From assembly GCF_905171765.1 (NCBI RefSeq), contig NC_053391.1, forward strand, positions 692,009,175 through 692,073,174: 64,000 nucleotides of DNA. Direction: 5' to 3'. Shown piece by piece: positions 26,401-41,400 of the stretch. How positions within the stretch are numbered: position 1 is the first letter of the stretch; each line of letters starts with the position of its first letter. The notes below the pieces were generated by a model. That model was not told the origin of the DNA. It did not search any database and worked only from the letters and a program-made list of their open reading frames with translations. The position numbers and the translations under genes are program-made. This DNA comes from Bufo bufo (Eukaryota; Chordata; Amphibia; Anura; Bufonidae).

Positions 26401-29400
26401 CGGATCAGGAGGAGATATGATCTCTATTAGATAATAAATAATATTAATAAATATTTCCTCCACAGTCGGTCACCTACAGCGTCGTCCAGTGCCACATGAC
26501 ACCAGCTGTCCATTCATTGTCTGAAGTGGTGACGCCATAGTTATGAATTTTAACTTATTTTAAGGGCTGTTAACCCTTTTAAACTTGTTATGATCTGCAG
26601 ACAGAAGTTAGTTTTTTTTGTTTTTTTTTAATCTAGGTGAACCCCTTTAACATCCAAAATGAGCCTCACTATTTATTTGTTTTGTCTATCGATTTAAAAG
26701 TATTTATTCATTTGTAGCCATTTTATATCGACTTATTTTGTATTTATTTTGTAGGTTTATTTTACGTTGCAGGTTTTTATATGCATTTATTTTGTCTTTA
26801 ATTTCTTATTTTGCTGCTATTTATACATTTTATTTTTTTATTGTGCATTTATTTAATTGAATATTTTGTAGTTCTTCACATTATGTAGTACTAATTTAAT
26901 GCATATATTTTACATCCATTTTCATTATTCATGTAATTAGTAATGCAATTCTTTTGTTTTTATTTAGTACATTTTTTAGTTTTTATTTTCTTGTTATATT
27001 TATTTTTTTTACATTCATTTCACTATTAATGTATTTATTTTCCAGTTATTTTATTTATTTTGTTATTTCATTTACTTGGTAGTTTTTTAATTATGACATT
27101 TTTTTTAAATTAATTTATTCTATATTTACTTTTTTTAGTTTCTTTGTTATTCATTTAAACATTTTGCTATTCATTTTTTCATCCTTCATATTTTTTATTC
27201 ATTTATTTTTTTATTATTTTGTATTTATCTGTTAATGTGTTTTGTTCTTATTATTATTAATTAGTATTAATTTTGTCTTTGTTTCTTGCGCTCAGTTTTT
27301 ATCATTTCTGGCCCACCGGGGAGGCGGGGGATTCCTCGGTGGGCCCCCAGTCTCCTGCGCCCAGTGAGAAGACAGAGGAGTAATTATTTCTCTTGTTTCT
27401 CAGGAGAAATAATTATTGTAGCCACTAGGTGGCAGTATTGCACAGTGATGCAGGCTCCTACTGGTATCAATTGTACAGGAGGCCCCGCAGTATCTTCTAA
27501 GCTTCCCGGGCTGCTGGCAGTGAAGGAGGAGAGAACATGCTGCTCTCTGCAGAGTTCAGAGTAGCATTGGGGGGTTTCTGCCCTTGGTCCCCCCCAAAGC
27601 CTCTGCTTTAGGTGCACCCCTAATATTACCTTTTCTCCAGTTGCCCCTCTAATACCTCTGCTCCAGGATCCCCACTATTACTCTGCCTCACGTGACCCTA
27701 ATGCCTCGTCTTCAGATATGACCCTCCGTTTGTGCCCTTTGCTCACGTTGCTCCTCTAGCGGCTTTGCTTGGGCTTTGTTAAAGGTTGTGACCTCCAAAG
27801 GGGGTTGGACTTATACCCGAAAAAAATCTGCACAGTGCGTCATATTCTCCAGTATTGACACGTATAGGTTTACATGGCGGCAGTGATGATATTCCATATT
27901 TACAGGAATCACTGCTGCCATGTAAAGAGAAACTGGTGGGGGAGGATTTAAAGGGGTTGTGCAGGTTTTCAAGTTATCCTCTCCACACCATAGGGCATAA
28001 CTACATGATTAGTGGGGTCCGATTCTGCGACCCCCACTGATCCCAGAAACGGGTCCTGTTCCCCCTTTTTGATGGTGTGACCAGCCACACATACGCCCTG
28101 CTGCTCCATTCATTCTCTTTGGGACCACTGTAAATAGCCAGCGCTGTACTCCGCCATCTCCGGCGACCCCATAGTGAATGGATGGAGAGGCAGGGCATAT
28201 GCTCCACCTGCTACTCAATCAAGAAGGGGGATCAATGGGGGCTCCAGCGTTCAGCCCCCCACGAATCACTTAGTTATCCCCGATACTGTAGATAGAAGAT
28301 AACTAGAAAAGTGGACACCGGCCCTTTAACAGGCGAGCATTTCTATTTTAGTTTGACACATATTTTGGGCCAGATTTTTTAATTTTAATTTTATTATTTT
28401 ATTTTACACCCAAAGAAAACCTTTAAGGATAGGGAATGTGAAAAGGTCCAACAGCTATGACACGACAGGTGACAAGTGTCTGATTGGTGGGGGTCTGACT
28501 GCTGGGACCCCCATGATCAAGGGAACGTGGTCGGGTCATAGATTGGCGGTAATGTAATTGAATGTCTCAGGACCCCTTTTTTCCTGATCAGTGGGTGTTC
28601 CAGCAGTCAGACCCCAGCAATCTGATATTTATCACCGATCCCGTTGATAGTCATTACGGTCGGACAACCCCTTATATTATAATGTAGATTATGTACAATC
28701 TGAGGAGGTTACGATTTGGTAAATTTCATGCCAGACATTTATGCTTAAAGGGGTTAAAGGGTTTGTCTCACTTCAGTAAATGGCATTTATCATGCAGTTA
28801 ATACAAGGCACTTACTAATGTATTGTGATTGTCCATATTGCCTCCTTTCCATCACATTATACACAGCACGTATCCGCGGTTATTACCAACGTGTAATCCA
28901 GCAGCGGTGGCCGTGCTTACACACTATAGGGAAAGGCTGGAAGTGCGCGTAGGCCAACACCTTTCCCTATAGTGTGCAAGCACGGCCACCGCTGCTGGAT
29001 TACACTGTGGTAATAGAAAGGAAGCAATATGGACAATCACAATACATTAGTAAGTGCCTTGTATTAACTTTCTCTACATGATAAATGCCACTTACTGAAG
29101 GGAGAGGATCCCTTTAAGTGCGCTACACTTAGGCATATATTTCTTGGTGTGTGCATTGCGTGTTTCCTATGTGTGATTGGTGTGTGCTATATACATGTTC
29201 TATGTGTCAGTGGTGTATGTGCAGCATAGCGGCATGTGAGCCACGTATAAGTGTCTTGTGTGCCACGTATAAGTTCAAATTGCGGATCCTCTAAACATGG
29301 ATACCGGGTGTGTGCATTCCACATTACGTGGAACAGAACGGCCCCTAATAGAACCGTCCTATCCGTGTCTGTAATGCTGACAATAATAGGACATGTTCTA

Positions 29401-32400
29401 TCATTTTGCAGAACGGACATGCGGACATACAGACACGGAGTCATTTTATTTTTTGCGGCCCCGTTAAAGTGAAGGGAACGGTACGGACATGGGGAAAAAA
29501 AAGCTAAGTTAGTGTGCAGGAGCCCTAAGGTGGGCCCCCAGAATCAGTTACACTCATGGGCCCCAAGTACCCCAGTCCGACACGGTTTCTAGTCAGCAGT
29601 GACATTTTAGTCTGGAGAGTTGAATCCTTCAGTAGAGATTGTTGTGTCCTTGTCGTTTTTTACGACACTTCACACGTCGCCGGCGTGAGTCCTGGAGGAA
29701 GCGGCACACTTTTCAAGGGTCATCCTGGTGTCTCAACGGAGCATCCGTCTAAAGGTACAGAAAATGCCATCTTCCATCTGAATCCTCCTGAGACTGAGGT
29801 GTGAAGGACTCCACTGTGTAGACCTGGGAAGCATCACACATTTCCAGGATCTGCATCTGGGCGACATACGGCTTATGCCAAAAACATACTGAAAGTAGAA
29901 AGTGGAAAACGATTGACTATGCATTTGTTTAGATAAAAGCACAAAGTCCTGAGCGGCGTATAAATCTGAATTCTTATGTAAAATGACACTGCTTCATTTC
30001 TACTACCAGTGTCAGTATGCACTGCATTCCTTGCATAAATGCTTGTGACTGGTCAACTCTGTGATGTCATCATAGGAAAATATGGTGTATTTCATCCTCA
30101 AACAGTGACACTCCTGTCTATGGGCTGCGTTCGGTACTGCAGCACAGCTGCATTTAAGTGAACGGGACTGAACTGCAATACCAGACACAACCTGTGGACA
30201 GAGGTGGCGCTGATTCTGGAATAAAGTAGCCATGTTTTTCAAATGTTGCTCAATTCCTTTTACAGTATATTAAATCTAGCTGCTTGAGTCGATCTCCTAA
30301 GGGTTCTGGAGGTTCCAGGTATGGACATTTCTGTGGCCCTGATCTCTTATTGTGGGAATCAGTGATGGTCTAGATTCATAGACATCATCAACAAGTCTCT
30401 ATGACATGAAGTTACATAGCGCCCCTAGTGGTGGCATTTAGCAGTGCAGCAAGCAATATTCTTCACGGAGACCATACGGAACCAGTGTCCGGTGACTGAC
30501 GGTTCTCTGTGTTTACGGGTAGAGCAGTATAAGTAAGCACCTTGCACCCTGCAAAATCTGCCATATTTCATTGATGTCATTAATCCGTTTTTTTGGGGTT
30601 TTTTTACCTTTTTTTTTTTTTTTTAGTTTTTCCAAAAGTTTTACTCAGGACGTTGAAAAATCCAATCTATATCTTGGTGGTTTTGGCTCAAGCCAATCTG
30701 TCGGCCATGATATGCGGGGTGGCGACCTTCATGGCCAAATTTCTGGAGAGGCAGTTCTCGATCACGGTGTCCTTGGCTAATCTGTTGATCGGTAGGTGAC
30801 CCCATTGTTTGCTTCCAAATGTAAATCGGTGATAGGTCACGTGACCAAGGTCATGTGACGCTCAATTCGCCATTGCCATTGAGCTCTGTTGGAATGTGAC
30901 CTAAGAAAGGAACACTTGCACAAAAATTACATTAGGTGCAAGTGTGGGTCCCCCAGAGATGAGGAGACTCTAATGGATGAGCGCCTGGAGCGTGGGACTC
31001 CACTCCAATAGTTCAGAATAAACTATCTGAAAATGGGTGCCAACTACTCATTAAACAATGAGGACTCTGACCGCAAGAGCTTACAATCCCCCAGCTGGCA
31101 CAAGAGATATAAAGAGTTAACTTGGGCCCAAAAAATTAAAGAAGCAACAATCCTCCACCTAGAAAGTGCAGCCTATACATCTATGGGAGCTGTACAAATC
31201 TGTACTCAATGATTGCCCCCTAGTGGTGGCTCCAGACTGCCTTAACATTGTCATTTAACTCTACAGCTGCCTACTCCTCAAAATGTGCCCTGTCCGATCC
31301 ACCCAGTAAACATCCCGTTTTTGGACATATTTACATTAGCTGCGCCCTCTGGAGTCCATACAGTGTTACAGTCCTCCAGAAAGTGGGACAGTTGGGCAAT
31401 ATGTGGTCGGGGAATCGGAGCAATGCCTGTGACCGATCTACACAACCAGAAAAATAATTGAATATTATTCCTGTAAACATTTTTCGTCTGGGTGGCCATT
31501 GGATGATGCAGCCATGTACAGTACAGACCAAAAGTTTGGACACACCTTCTCATTCAAAGAGTTTTCTTTATTTTCATGACTATGAAGGCATCAAAACTAT
31601 GAATTAACACATGTTGAATTATATACATAACAAACAAGTGTGAAACAACTGAAAATATGTCATATTCTAGGTTCTTCAAAGTAGCCACCTTTTGCTTTGA
31701 TTACTGCTTTGCACACTCTTGGCATTCTCTTGATGAGCTTCAAGAGGTAGTCCCCTGAAATGGTTTTCACTTCACAGGTGTGCCCTGTCAGGTTTAATAA
31801 GTGGGATTTCTTGCCTCATAAATGGGGTTGGGACCATCAGTGGCGTTGAGGAGAAGTCAGGTGGATACACAGCTGATAGTCCTACTGAATAGACTGTTAG
31901 AATTTGTATTATGGCAAGAAAAAAGCAGCTAAGTAAAGAAAAACGAGTGGCCATCATTACTTTAAGAAATGAAGGTTAGTCAGTCAGCCGAAAAATTGGG
32001 AAAACTTTGAAAGTAAGGGCTATTTGACCATGAAGGAGAGTGATGGGGTGCTGCGCCAGATGACCTGGCCTCCACAGTCACCGGACCTGAACCCAATCGA
32101 GATGGTTTGGTGTGAGCTGGACCGCAGAGTGAAGGCAAAAGGGCCGACAAGTGCTAAGCATCTCTGGGAACTCCTTCAAGACTGTTGGAAGACCATTTCA
32201 GGGGACTACCTCTTGAAGCTCATCAAGAGAATGCCAAGAGTGTGCAAATCAGTAATCAAAGCAAAAGGTGGCTACTTTGAAGAACCTAGAATATGACATA
32301 TTTTCAGTTGTTTCACACTTGTTTGTTATGTATATAATTCCACATGTGTTAATTCATAGCTTTGATGCCTTCATAGTCATGAAAATAAAGAAAACTCTTT

Positions 32401-35400
32401 GAATGAGAAGGTGTGTCCAAACTTTTGGTCTGTACTGTACATGACATTACTATTGGTGCATCATCACTGTGAACTAGTCAACCTTAGGATAGGCCATCAA
32501 TGTTTGATTGGAGGGCTCAGACATCAGGAACCTCCTGTCGATCAGCTTCCCTAGTGGTTACACCTGGTACTACAGTTTGTCCTCTAAGAATAGGGTATCA
32601 ATATGAAAACTACAAAAGACAATCATAATACAAACCATATGTAACTCTCCGAAGGTACAGGTTCTCCTCGAGGAGACCACCAGCTGCTCATACCTACAGA
32701 ATGCTTCCTTTTATGCAAAATAGCTCTCCTCCATAGGAAATACAAACTGTCTGGTGTCACCTGTTGGAAGTAGCAACCCTGTGAGAGTCAATATCCAGAG
32801 ACTTCCAACATGACTAATTGGAAAGTCCTAACAAAACATGATGAGACATCCAGTTTTGGGGTTCTTGCCCCTTTAAAAAGGAACATTTTTGATGTCTTAA
32901 AAATATTTCACTTTCCTTTGTGGCCAATCCTATAATTAGCTTCTGTTGATGATTACTTTTGTTTGTTTGATTTTTCAACCTGAAGTTTGGAGTGAGGGTG
33001 GAGAAGACACCTCGATAGGTGTCCTGCAGGTACTAGATATTGGTTCCTCCAAGAGTGAAGGTTTTAAAATTTAGTCACAATCTCTTTGGTCTCAGGATCC
33101 GTGAACATCCCTGGAGCAATGGCCGGCATTGTTTTAGGTGGAATTATCATAAAGAGGTTCCAGTTATCCTCTCGGCAGTGCGGAGCCATGTGTGTCATTG
33201 GATTGTTCTGCTGCGTCCTGATTGCTCTTCCGCTGCTCTTCTTGGGATGCTCGACACAACAGTTTGCAAGTCCCCATGCTGACCAAGGTTTAAGGTAAAG
33301 AAAAGTCTTCTATGGAAGTGAGCTTCTCTAGACGACTGGCTGAGAGTGGAGCTGGGTGGTCACTGAAGCATAAGATCATACATGGTCCTAGAACTAGAGC
33401 GGCTGATATAAGGAGGTCCTAATGAGGAGGCCCTAATGAGTTATTGAGCTTACCTCTGCTGACTGAATGAGGGATGCACTTTTACTTAGTAAAGGTTCAT
33501 GTTTCCAATGCTCCAGTCACATCCAGAGCTGCAATAAGGATTCTGCCCGCTTCTGCTTAACTTCCTCTCACTGCTACAGTGTGCAGATGTGATTGTCCAC
33601 CCAGGGCAGAGTGATTATAAGCCACATCTAGCAGGACTGTGAATGCAGCTCTGGGTGTGAATAGAGTACAAGACAGTCCAGTTTGAGTATTGATATGTAG
33701 ATTATAAAGCTTCACTTTCTTCTCAGTGTCAGTTTACACTGCCCCTGATTTCTCAGGTTATGCCGTGTCTCTTGTTTTTCAGTGTTGGACTTTGGCACAA
33801 TGTGACCGAGTGCAGCAGCGAATGTGGCTGCTCCGAATCCGCTTTCAACCCAATCTGCAGTGCAGACGGCATTGAGTACATCTCTCCGTGCTACGCCGGG
33901 TGTGAAGGCGTCAACTTTGATTACAAGGATAATAAAGTGCTGGTAAGTGCTGGAGTTAGTGGGAGCTGTCTTCTGTTAATCCTCTCCAGAGTCAGGTGTA
34001 ACAGTGGCATCAGTCTGATACTTGACAATGATATCTGACCATGTCCTAAAGTGAACACTGTACAACTGAGTAAATGGGATCTTCCTGGTTTGATGTCAGA
34101 ACTATGATGTGTTCTCTGGGGCAGATGTCGCCTCTTCTTCTAACTGCCTCTTGAGAAAAATTGAGTTAGAAATAATGTAGCTGCATCTCCCTCCTCCCCC
34201 TCATAGCATGCAGCCTATATACCTAATGAACGAAAGATCCAGCAGCTGCATCTCCCTCCTCCAATCTCATAGAAAATAACCTATACAACTAATAATCAAG
34301 AGATTCAGCAGCTGCATCTCCCTCCTCCCCCCATAGCACATAATCTATACACCTGAAGAGATCCAGCAGCTGCATCTCCCCCCCCCCCATAGCATACAAT
34401 CTATACACCTGAAGAGATTCAGCAGCTGCATCTCCCTCCCCCCCCCATAGCATACAATCTATACACCTGAAGAGATCCAGCAGCTGCATCTCCCTCCCCC
34501 CCATAGCACATAATCTTTACACCTGAAGAGATTCAGCAGCTGCATCTCCCTCCCCCCCCCCATAGCATACAATCTATACACCTGAAGAGATCCAGCAGCT
34601 GCATCTCCCTCCCCCCCCCATAGCATACAATCTATACACCTGAAGAGATCCAGCAGCTGCATCTCCCTCCTCCCCCCATAGCACATAATCTTTACACCTG
34701 AAGAGATCCAGCAGCTGCATTTCCCCTCCCCCCCCATAGCATACAATCTATACACCTGAAGAGATCCAGCAGCTGCATGTCCCTCCTCCCCCCCATAGCA
34801 TACAAGCTATACACCTGAAGAGATCCAGCAGCTGCATCTCCCTCCTCCCCCAAAGCACATAATCTATACACCTGAAGAGATTCAGCAGCTGCATCTCCAT
34901 CCTCCCCCCATAGCACATAATCTATACACCTGAAGAGATCCAACAGCTGCATCTCCCTCCTCCCCCCATAGCATACAATCTATACACCTGAAGAGATCCA
35001 GCAGCTGCATCTCCCTCACCCATAGCACATAATCTATACGCCTGAAGAGATTCAGCAGCTGCATCTCCCCCCCCATAGCATACAATCAATACACCTGAAG
35101 AGATTCAGCAGCTGCATCTCCCTCCTCCCCCCCATAGCACATAATCTATACACCTGAAGAGATCCAGCAGCTGCATCTCCCTCCCCCCCATAGCACATAA
35201 TCTATACACCTGAAGAGATCCAGCAGCTGCATTTCCCCTCCCCCCCCATAGCATACAATCTATACACCTGAAGATATCCAGCAGCTGCATCTCCCTCCTC
35301 CCCCAAAGCACATAATCTATACACCTGAAGAGATTCAGCAGCTGCATCTCCCTCCTCCCCCCATAGCACATAATCTATACACCTGAAGAGATCCAACAGC

Positions 35401-38400
35401 TGCATCTCCCTCCTCCCCCCTTAGCATACAATCTATACACCTGAAGAGATCCAGCAGCTGCATCTCCCTCCCCCATAGCACATAATCTATACACCTGAAG
35501 AGATTCAGCAGCTGCATCTCCCCCCCCATAGCATACAATCAATACACCTGAAGAGATTCAGCAGCTGCATCTCCCTCCTCCCCCCCATAGCACATAATCT
35601 ATACACCTGAAGAGATCCAGCAGCTGCATCTCCCCCCCCCCATAGCATACAATCTATACACCTGAAGAGATTCAGCAGCTGCATCTCCCTCCCCCCCCCC
35701 ATAGCATACAATCTATACACCTGAAGAGATTCAGCAGCTGCATCTCCCTCCCCCCCCCATAGCATACAATCTATACACCTGAAGAGATCCAGCAGCTGCA
35801 TCTCCCTCCCCCCCATAGCACATAATCTTTACACCTGAAGAGATTCAGCAGCTGCATCTCCCTCCCCCCATAGCATATAATCTATACACCTGAAGAGATC
35901 CAGCAGCTGCATCTCCCTCCCCCCCATAGCACATAATCTATACACCTGAAGAGATCCAGCAGCTGCATTTCCCCTCCCCCCCCATAGCATACAATCTATA
36001 CACCTGAAGAGATCCAGCAGCTGCATGTCCCTCCTCCCCCCCATAGCATACAATCTATACACCTGAAGAGATCCAGCAGCTGCATCTCCCTCCTCCCCCA
36101 AAGCACATAATCTATACACCTGAAGAGATTCAGCAGCTGCATCTCCCTCCTCCCCCCATAGCACATAATCTATACACCTGAAGAGATCCAACAGCTGCAT
36201 CTCCCTCCTCCCCCCATAGCATACAATCTATACACCTGAAGAGATCCAGCAGCTGCATCTCCCTCCCCCATAGCACATAATCTATACACCTGAAGAGATT
36301 CAGCAGCTGCATCTCCCCCCCGCATAGCATACAATCAATACACCTGAAGAGATTCAGCAGCTGCATCTCCCTCCTCCCCCCCATAGCACATAATCTATAC
36401 ACCTGAAGAGATGCAGCAGCTGCATCTCCCTCCCCCCCATAGCACATAATCTATAAACCTGAAGAGATCCAGCAGCTGCATTCCCCCCCCCCCCATAGCA
36501 TACAATCTATACACCTGAAGAGATCCAGCAGCTGCATGTCCCTCCTCCCCCCCATAGCATACAATCTATACACCTGAAGAGATCCAGCAGCTGCATCTCC
36601 CTCCTCCCCCAAAGCACATAATCTATACACCTGAAGAGATTCAGCAGCTGCATCTCCCTCCTCCCCCCATAGCACATAATCTATACACCTGAAGAGATCC
36701 AACAGCTGCATCTCCCTCCTCCCCCCATAGCATACAATCTATACACCTGAAGAGATCCAGCAGCTGCATCTCCCTCCCCCATAGCACATAATCTATACAC
36801 CTGAAGAGATTCAGCAGCTGCATCTCCCCCCCCATAGCATACAATCAATACACCTGAAGAGATTCAGCAGCTGCATCTCCCTCCTCCCCCCCATAGCACA
36901 TAATCTATACACCTGAAGAGATCCAGCAGCTGCATCTCCCCCCCCCCATAGCATACAATCTATACACCTGAAGAGATTCAGCAGCTGCATCTCCCTCCCC
37001 CCATAGCATACAATCTATACACCTGAAGAGATTCAGCAGCTGCATCTCCCTCCCCCCCATAGCACATAATCTATACACCTGAAGAGATCCAGCAGCTGCA
37101 TCTCCCCCCCCCATAGCATACAATCTATATACCTGAAGAGATCCAGCAGCTGCATTTCCCCCCCCCATAGCATACAATCTATACACCTGAAGAGATCCAG
37201 CAGCTGCATCTCCCACCCCCCCATAGCATACAATCTATACACCTGAAGAGATTCAGCAGCTGCATCTCCCTCCTCCCCCCCATAGCATACAATCTATACA
37301 CCTGAAGAGATCCAGCAGCTGCATCTCCCTCCCCCCCCCCCATAGCATACAATCTATACACCTGAAGAGATCCAGCAGCTGCATCTCCCTCCTCCCCCAA
37401 AGCACATAATCTATACACCTAAAGAGATCCAGCAGCTGCATCTCCCTCCTCCCCCCATAGCATACAATCTATACACCTGAAGAGATCCAGCAGCTGCATC
37501 TCCCTCCTCCCCCATAGCACATAATCTATACACCTGAAGAGATTCAGCAGCTGCATCTCCCTCCCCCATAGCACATAATCTATACACCTGAAGAGATCCA
37601 GCAGCTGCATCTCCCTCCCCCCCATAGCACATAATCTATACACCTGAAGAGATCCAGCAGCTGCATCTCCCTCCCCCCTCCCCCATAGCATACAATCTAT
37701 ACACCTGAAGAGATTCAGCAGCTGCATCTCCCTCCCCCCCCCCCATAGCATACAATCTATACACCTGAAGAGATCCAGCAGCTGCATCTCCCTCCTCCCC
37801 CCATAGCATACAATCTATACACCTGAAGAGATCCAGAAGCTGCATCTCCCTCCTCCCCCCATAGCACATAATCTATACACCTGAAGAGATCCAGCAGCTG
37901 CATCTCCCTCCTCCCCCTATAGCATACAAACTATACATCTGAAGAGATCCAGCAGCTGCATCTCCCTCCTCCCCCCATAGCACATAATCTATACACCTGA
38001 AGAGATCCAGCAGCTGCATCTCCCTCCTCCCCCTATAGCATACAATCTATACATCTGAAGAGATCCAGCAGCTGCATCTCCCTCCTCCCCCCATAGCACA
38101 TAATCTATACAACTGAAGAGATCCAGCAGCTGCATCTCCCTCCCTCCCTCCCTCCCCCCATAGCACATAATCTATACACCTGAAGAGATCCAGCAGCTGC
38201 ATCTCCCTCCTCCCCCATAGCACATAATCTATACACCTAAAGAGATCCAGCAGCTGCATTGCCCTCCCCCCATAGCACATAATCTATACACCTGAAGAGA
38301 TCCAGCAGCTGCATCCCCCCCCCCCCATAGCACATAATCTATACACCTGAAGAGATCCAGCAGCTGCATTTCCCCTCCCCCCCATAGCATACAATCTATA

Positions 38401-41400
38401 CACCTGAAGAGATCCAGCAGCTGCATGTCCCTCCTCCCCCCCATAGCATACAATCTATACACCTGAAGAGATCCAGCAGCTGCATCTCCCTCCTCCCCCA
38501 AAGCACATAATCTATACACCTGAAGAGATTCAGCAGCTGCATCTCCCTCCTCCCCCCATAGCACATAATCTATACACCTGAAGAGATCCAACAGCTGCAT
38601 CTCCCTCCTCCCCCCATAGCATACAATCTATACACCTGAAGAGATCCAGCAGCTGCATCTCCCTCCCCCATAGCACATAATCTATACACCTGAAGAGATT
38701 CAGCAGCTGCATCTCCCCCCCCATAGCATACAATCAATACACCTGAAGAGATTCAGCAGCTGCATCTCCCTCCCCCCCCCCATAGCACATAATCTATACA
38801 CCTGAAGAGATCCAGCAGCTGCATCTTCCCCCCCCCATAGCATACAATCTATACACCGGAAGAGATTCAGCAGCTGCATCTCCCTCCCCCCCCCATAGCA
38901 TACAATCTATACACCTGAAGAGATCCAGCAGCTGCATCTCCCTCCTCCCCCCATAGCACATAATCTTTACACCTGAAGAGATCCAGCAGCTGCATCTCTC
39001 CCCCCATAGCATACAATCTATACACCTGAAGAGATTCAGCAGCTGCATCTCCCTCCCCCCATAGCATACAATCTATACACCTGAAGAGATTCAGCAGCTG
39101 CATCTCCCTCCCCCCCATAGCACATAATCTATACACCTGAAGAGATCCAGCAGCTGCATCTCCCCCCCCCCCATAGCATACAATCTATATACCTGAAGAG
39201 ATCCAGCAGCTGCATTTCCCCCCCCCCATAGCATACAATCTATACACCTGAAGAGATCCAGCAGCTGCATCTCCCACCCCCCCATAGCATACAATCTATA
39301 CACCTGAAGAGATTCAGCAGCTGCATCTCCCTCCTCCCCCCCATAGCATACAATCTATACACCTGAAGAGATCCAGCAGCTGCATCTCCCTCCTCCCCCC
39401 CCATAGCATACAATCTATACACCTGAAGAGATCCAGCAGCTGCATCTCCCTCCTCCCCCAAAGCACATAATCTATACACCTAAAGAGATCCAGCAGCTGC
39501 ATCTCCCTCCTCCCCCCATAGCATACAATCTATACACCTGAAGAGATCCAGCAGCTGCATCTCCCTCCTCCCCCATAGCACATAATCTATACACCTGAAG
39601 AGATTCAGCAGCTGCATCTCCCTCCCCCATAGCACATAATCTATACACCTGAAGAGATCCAGCAGCTGCATCTCCCTCCCCCCCATAGCACATAATCTAT
39701 ACACCTGAAGAGATCCAGCAGCTGCATCTCCCTCCTCCCCCCCCATAGCATACAATCTATACACCTGAAGAGATTCAGCAGCTGCATCTCCCTCCCCCCC
39801 CCATAGCATACAATCTATACACCTGAAGAGATCCAGCAGCTGCATCTCCCTCCTCCCCCCATAGCATACAATCTATACACCTGAAGAGATCCAGAAGCTG
39901 CATCTCCCTCCTCCCCCCATAGCACATAATCTATACACCTGAAGAGATCCAGCAGCTGCATCTCCCTCCTCCCCCTATAGCATACAAACTATACATCTGA
40001 AGAGATCCAGCAGCTGCATCTCCCTCCTCCCCCCATAGCACATAATCTATACACCTGAAGAGATCCAGCAGCTGCATCTCCCTCCTCCCCCTATAGCATA
40101 CAATCTATACATCTGAAGAGATCCAGCAGCTGCATCTCCCTCCTCCCCCCATAGCACATAATCTATACAACTGAAGAGATCCAGCAGCTGCATCTCCCTC
40201 CCTCCCCCCATAGCACATAATCTATACACCTGAAGAGATCCAGCAGCTGCATCTCCCTCCTCCCCCATAGCACATAATCTATACACCTGAAGAGATCCAG
40301 CAGCTGCATTGCCCTCCCCCCCATAGCACATAATCTATACACCTGAAGAGATCCAGCAGCTGCATCCCCCCCCCCCCATAGCATACAATCTATATACCTG
40401 AAGAGATCCAGCAGCTGCATTCCCCCCCCCCCCATAGCATACAATCTATACACCTGAAGAGATCCAGCAGCTGCATCTCCCACCCCCCCATAGCATACAA
40501 TCTATACACCTGAAGAGATTCAGCAGCTGCATCTCCCTCCTCCCCCCCATAGCATACAATCTATACACCTGAAGAGATCCAGCAGCTGCATCTCCCTCCT
40601 CCCCCCCATAGCATACAATCTATACACCTGAAGAGATCCAGCAGCTGCATCTCCCTCCTCCCCCAAAGCACATAATCTATACACCTAAAGAGATCCAGCA
40701 GCTGCATCTCCCTCCTCCCCCCATAGCATACAATCTATACACCTGAAGAGATCCAGCAGCTGCATCTCCCTCCTCCCCCATAGCACATAATCTATACACC
40801 TGAAGAGATTCAGCAGCTGCATCTCCCTCCCCCATAGCACATAATCTATACACCTGAAGAGATCCAGCAGCTGCATCTCCCTCCCCCATAGCACATAATC
40901 TATACACCTGAAGAGATCCAGCAGCTGCATCTCCCTCCCCCCCATAGCACATAATCTATACACCTGAAGAGATCCAGCAGCTGCATCTCCCTCCTCCCCC
41001 CCCATAGCATACAATCTATACACCTGAAGAGATTCAGCAGCTGCATCTCCCTCCCCCCCCATAGCATACAATCTATACACCTGAAGAGATCCAGCAGCTG
41101 CATCTCCCTCCTCCCCCCATAGCATACAATCTATACACCTGAAGAGATCCAGCAGCTGCATCTCCCTTCTCCCCCCATAGCACATAATCTATACACCTGA
41201 AGAGATCCAGCAGCTGCATCTCCCTCCTCCCCCTATAGCATACAAACTATACATCTGAAGAGATCCAGCAGCTGCATCTCCCTCCTCCCCCCATAGCACA
41301 TAATCTATACACCTGAAGAGATCCAGCAGCTGCATCTCCCTCCTCCCCCTATAGCATACAATCTATACATCTGAAGAGATCCAGCAGCTGCATCTCCCTC

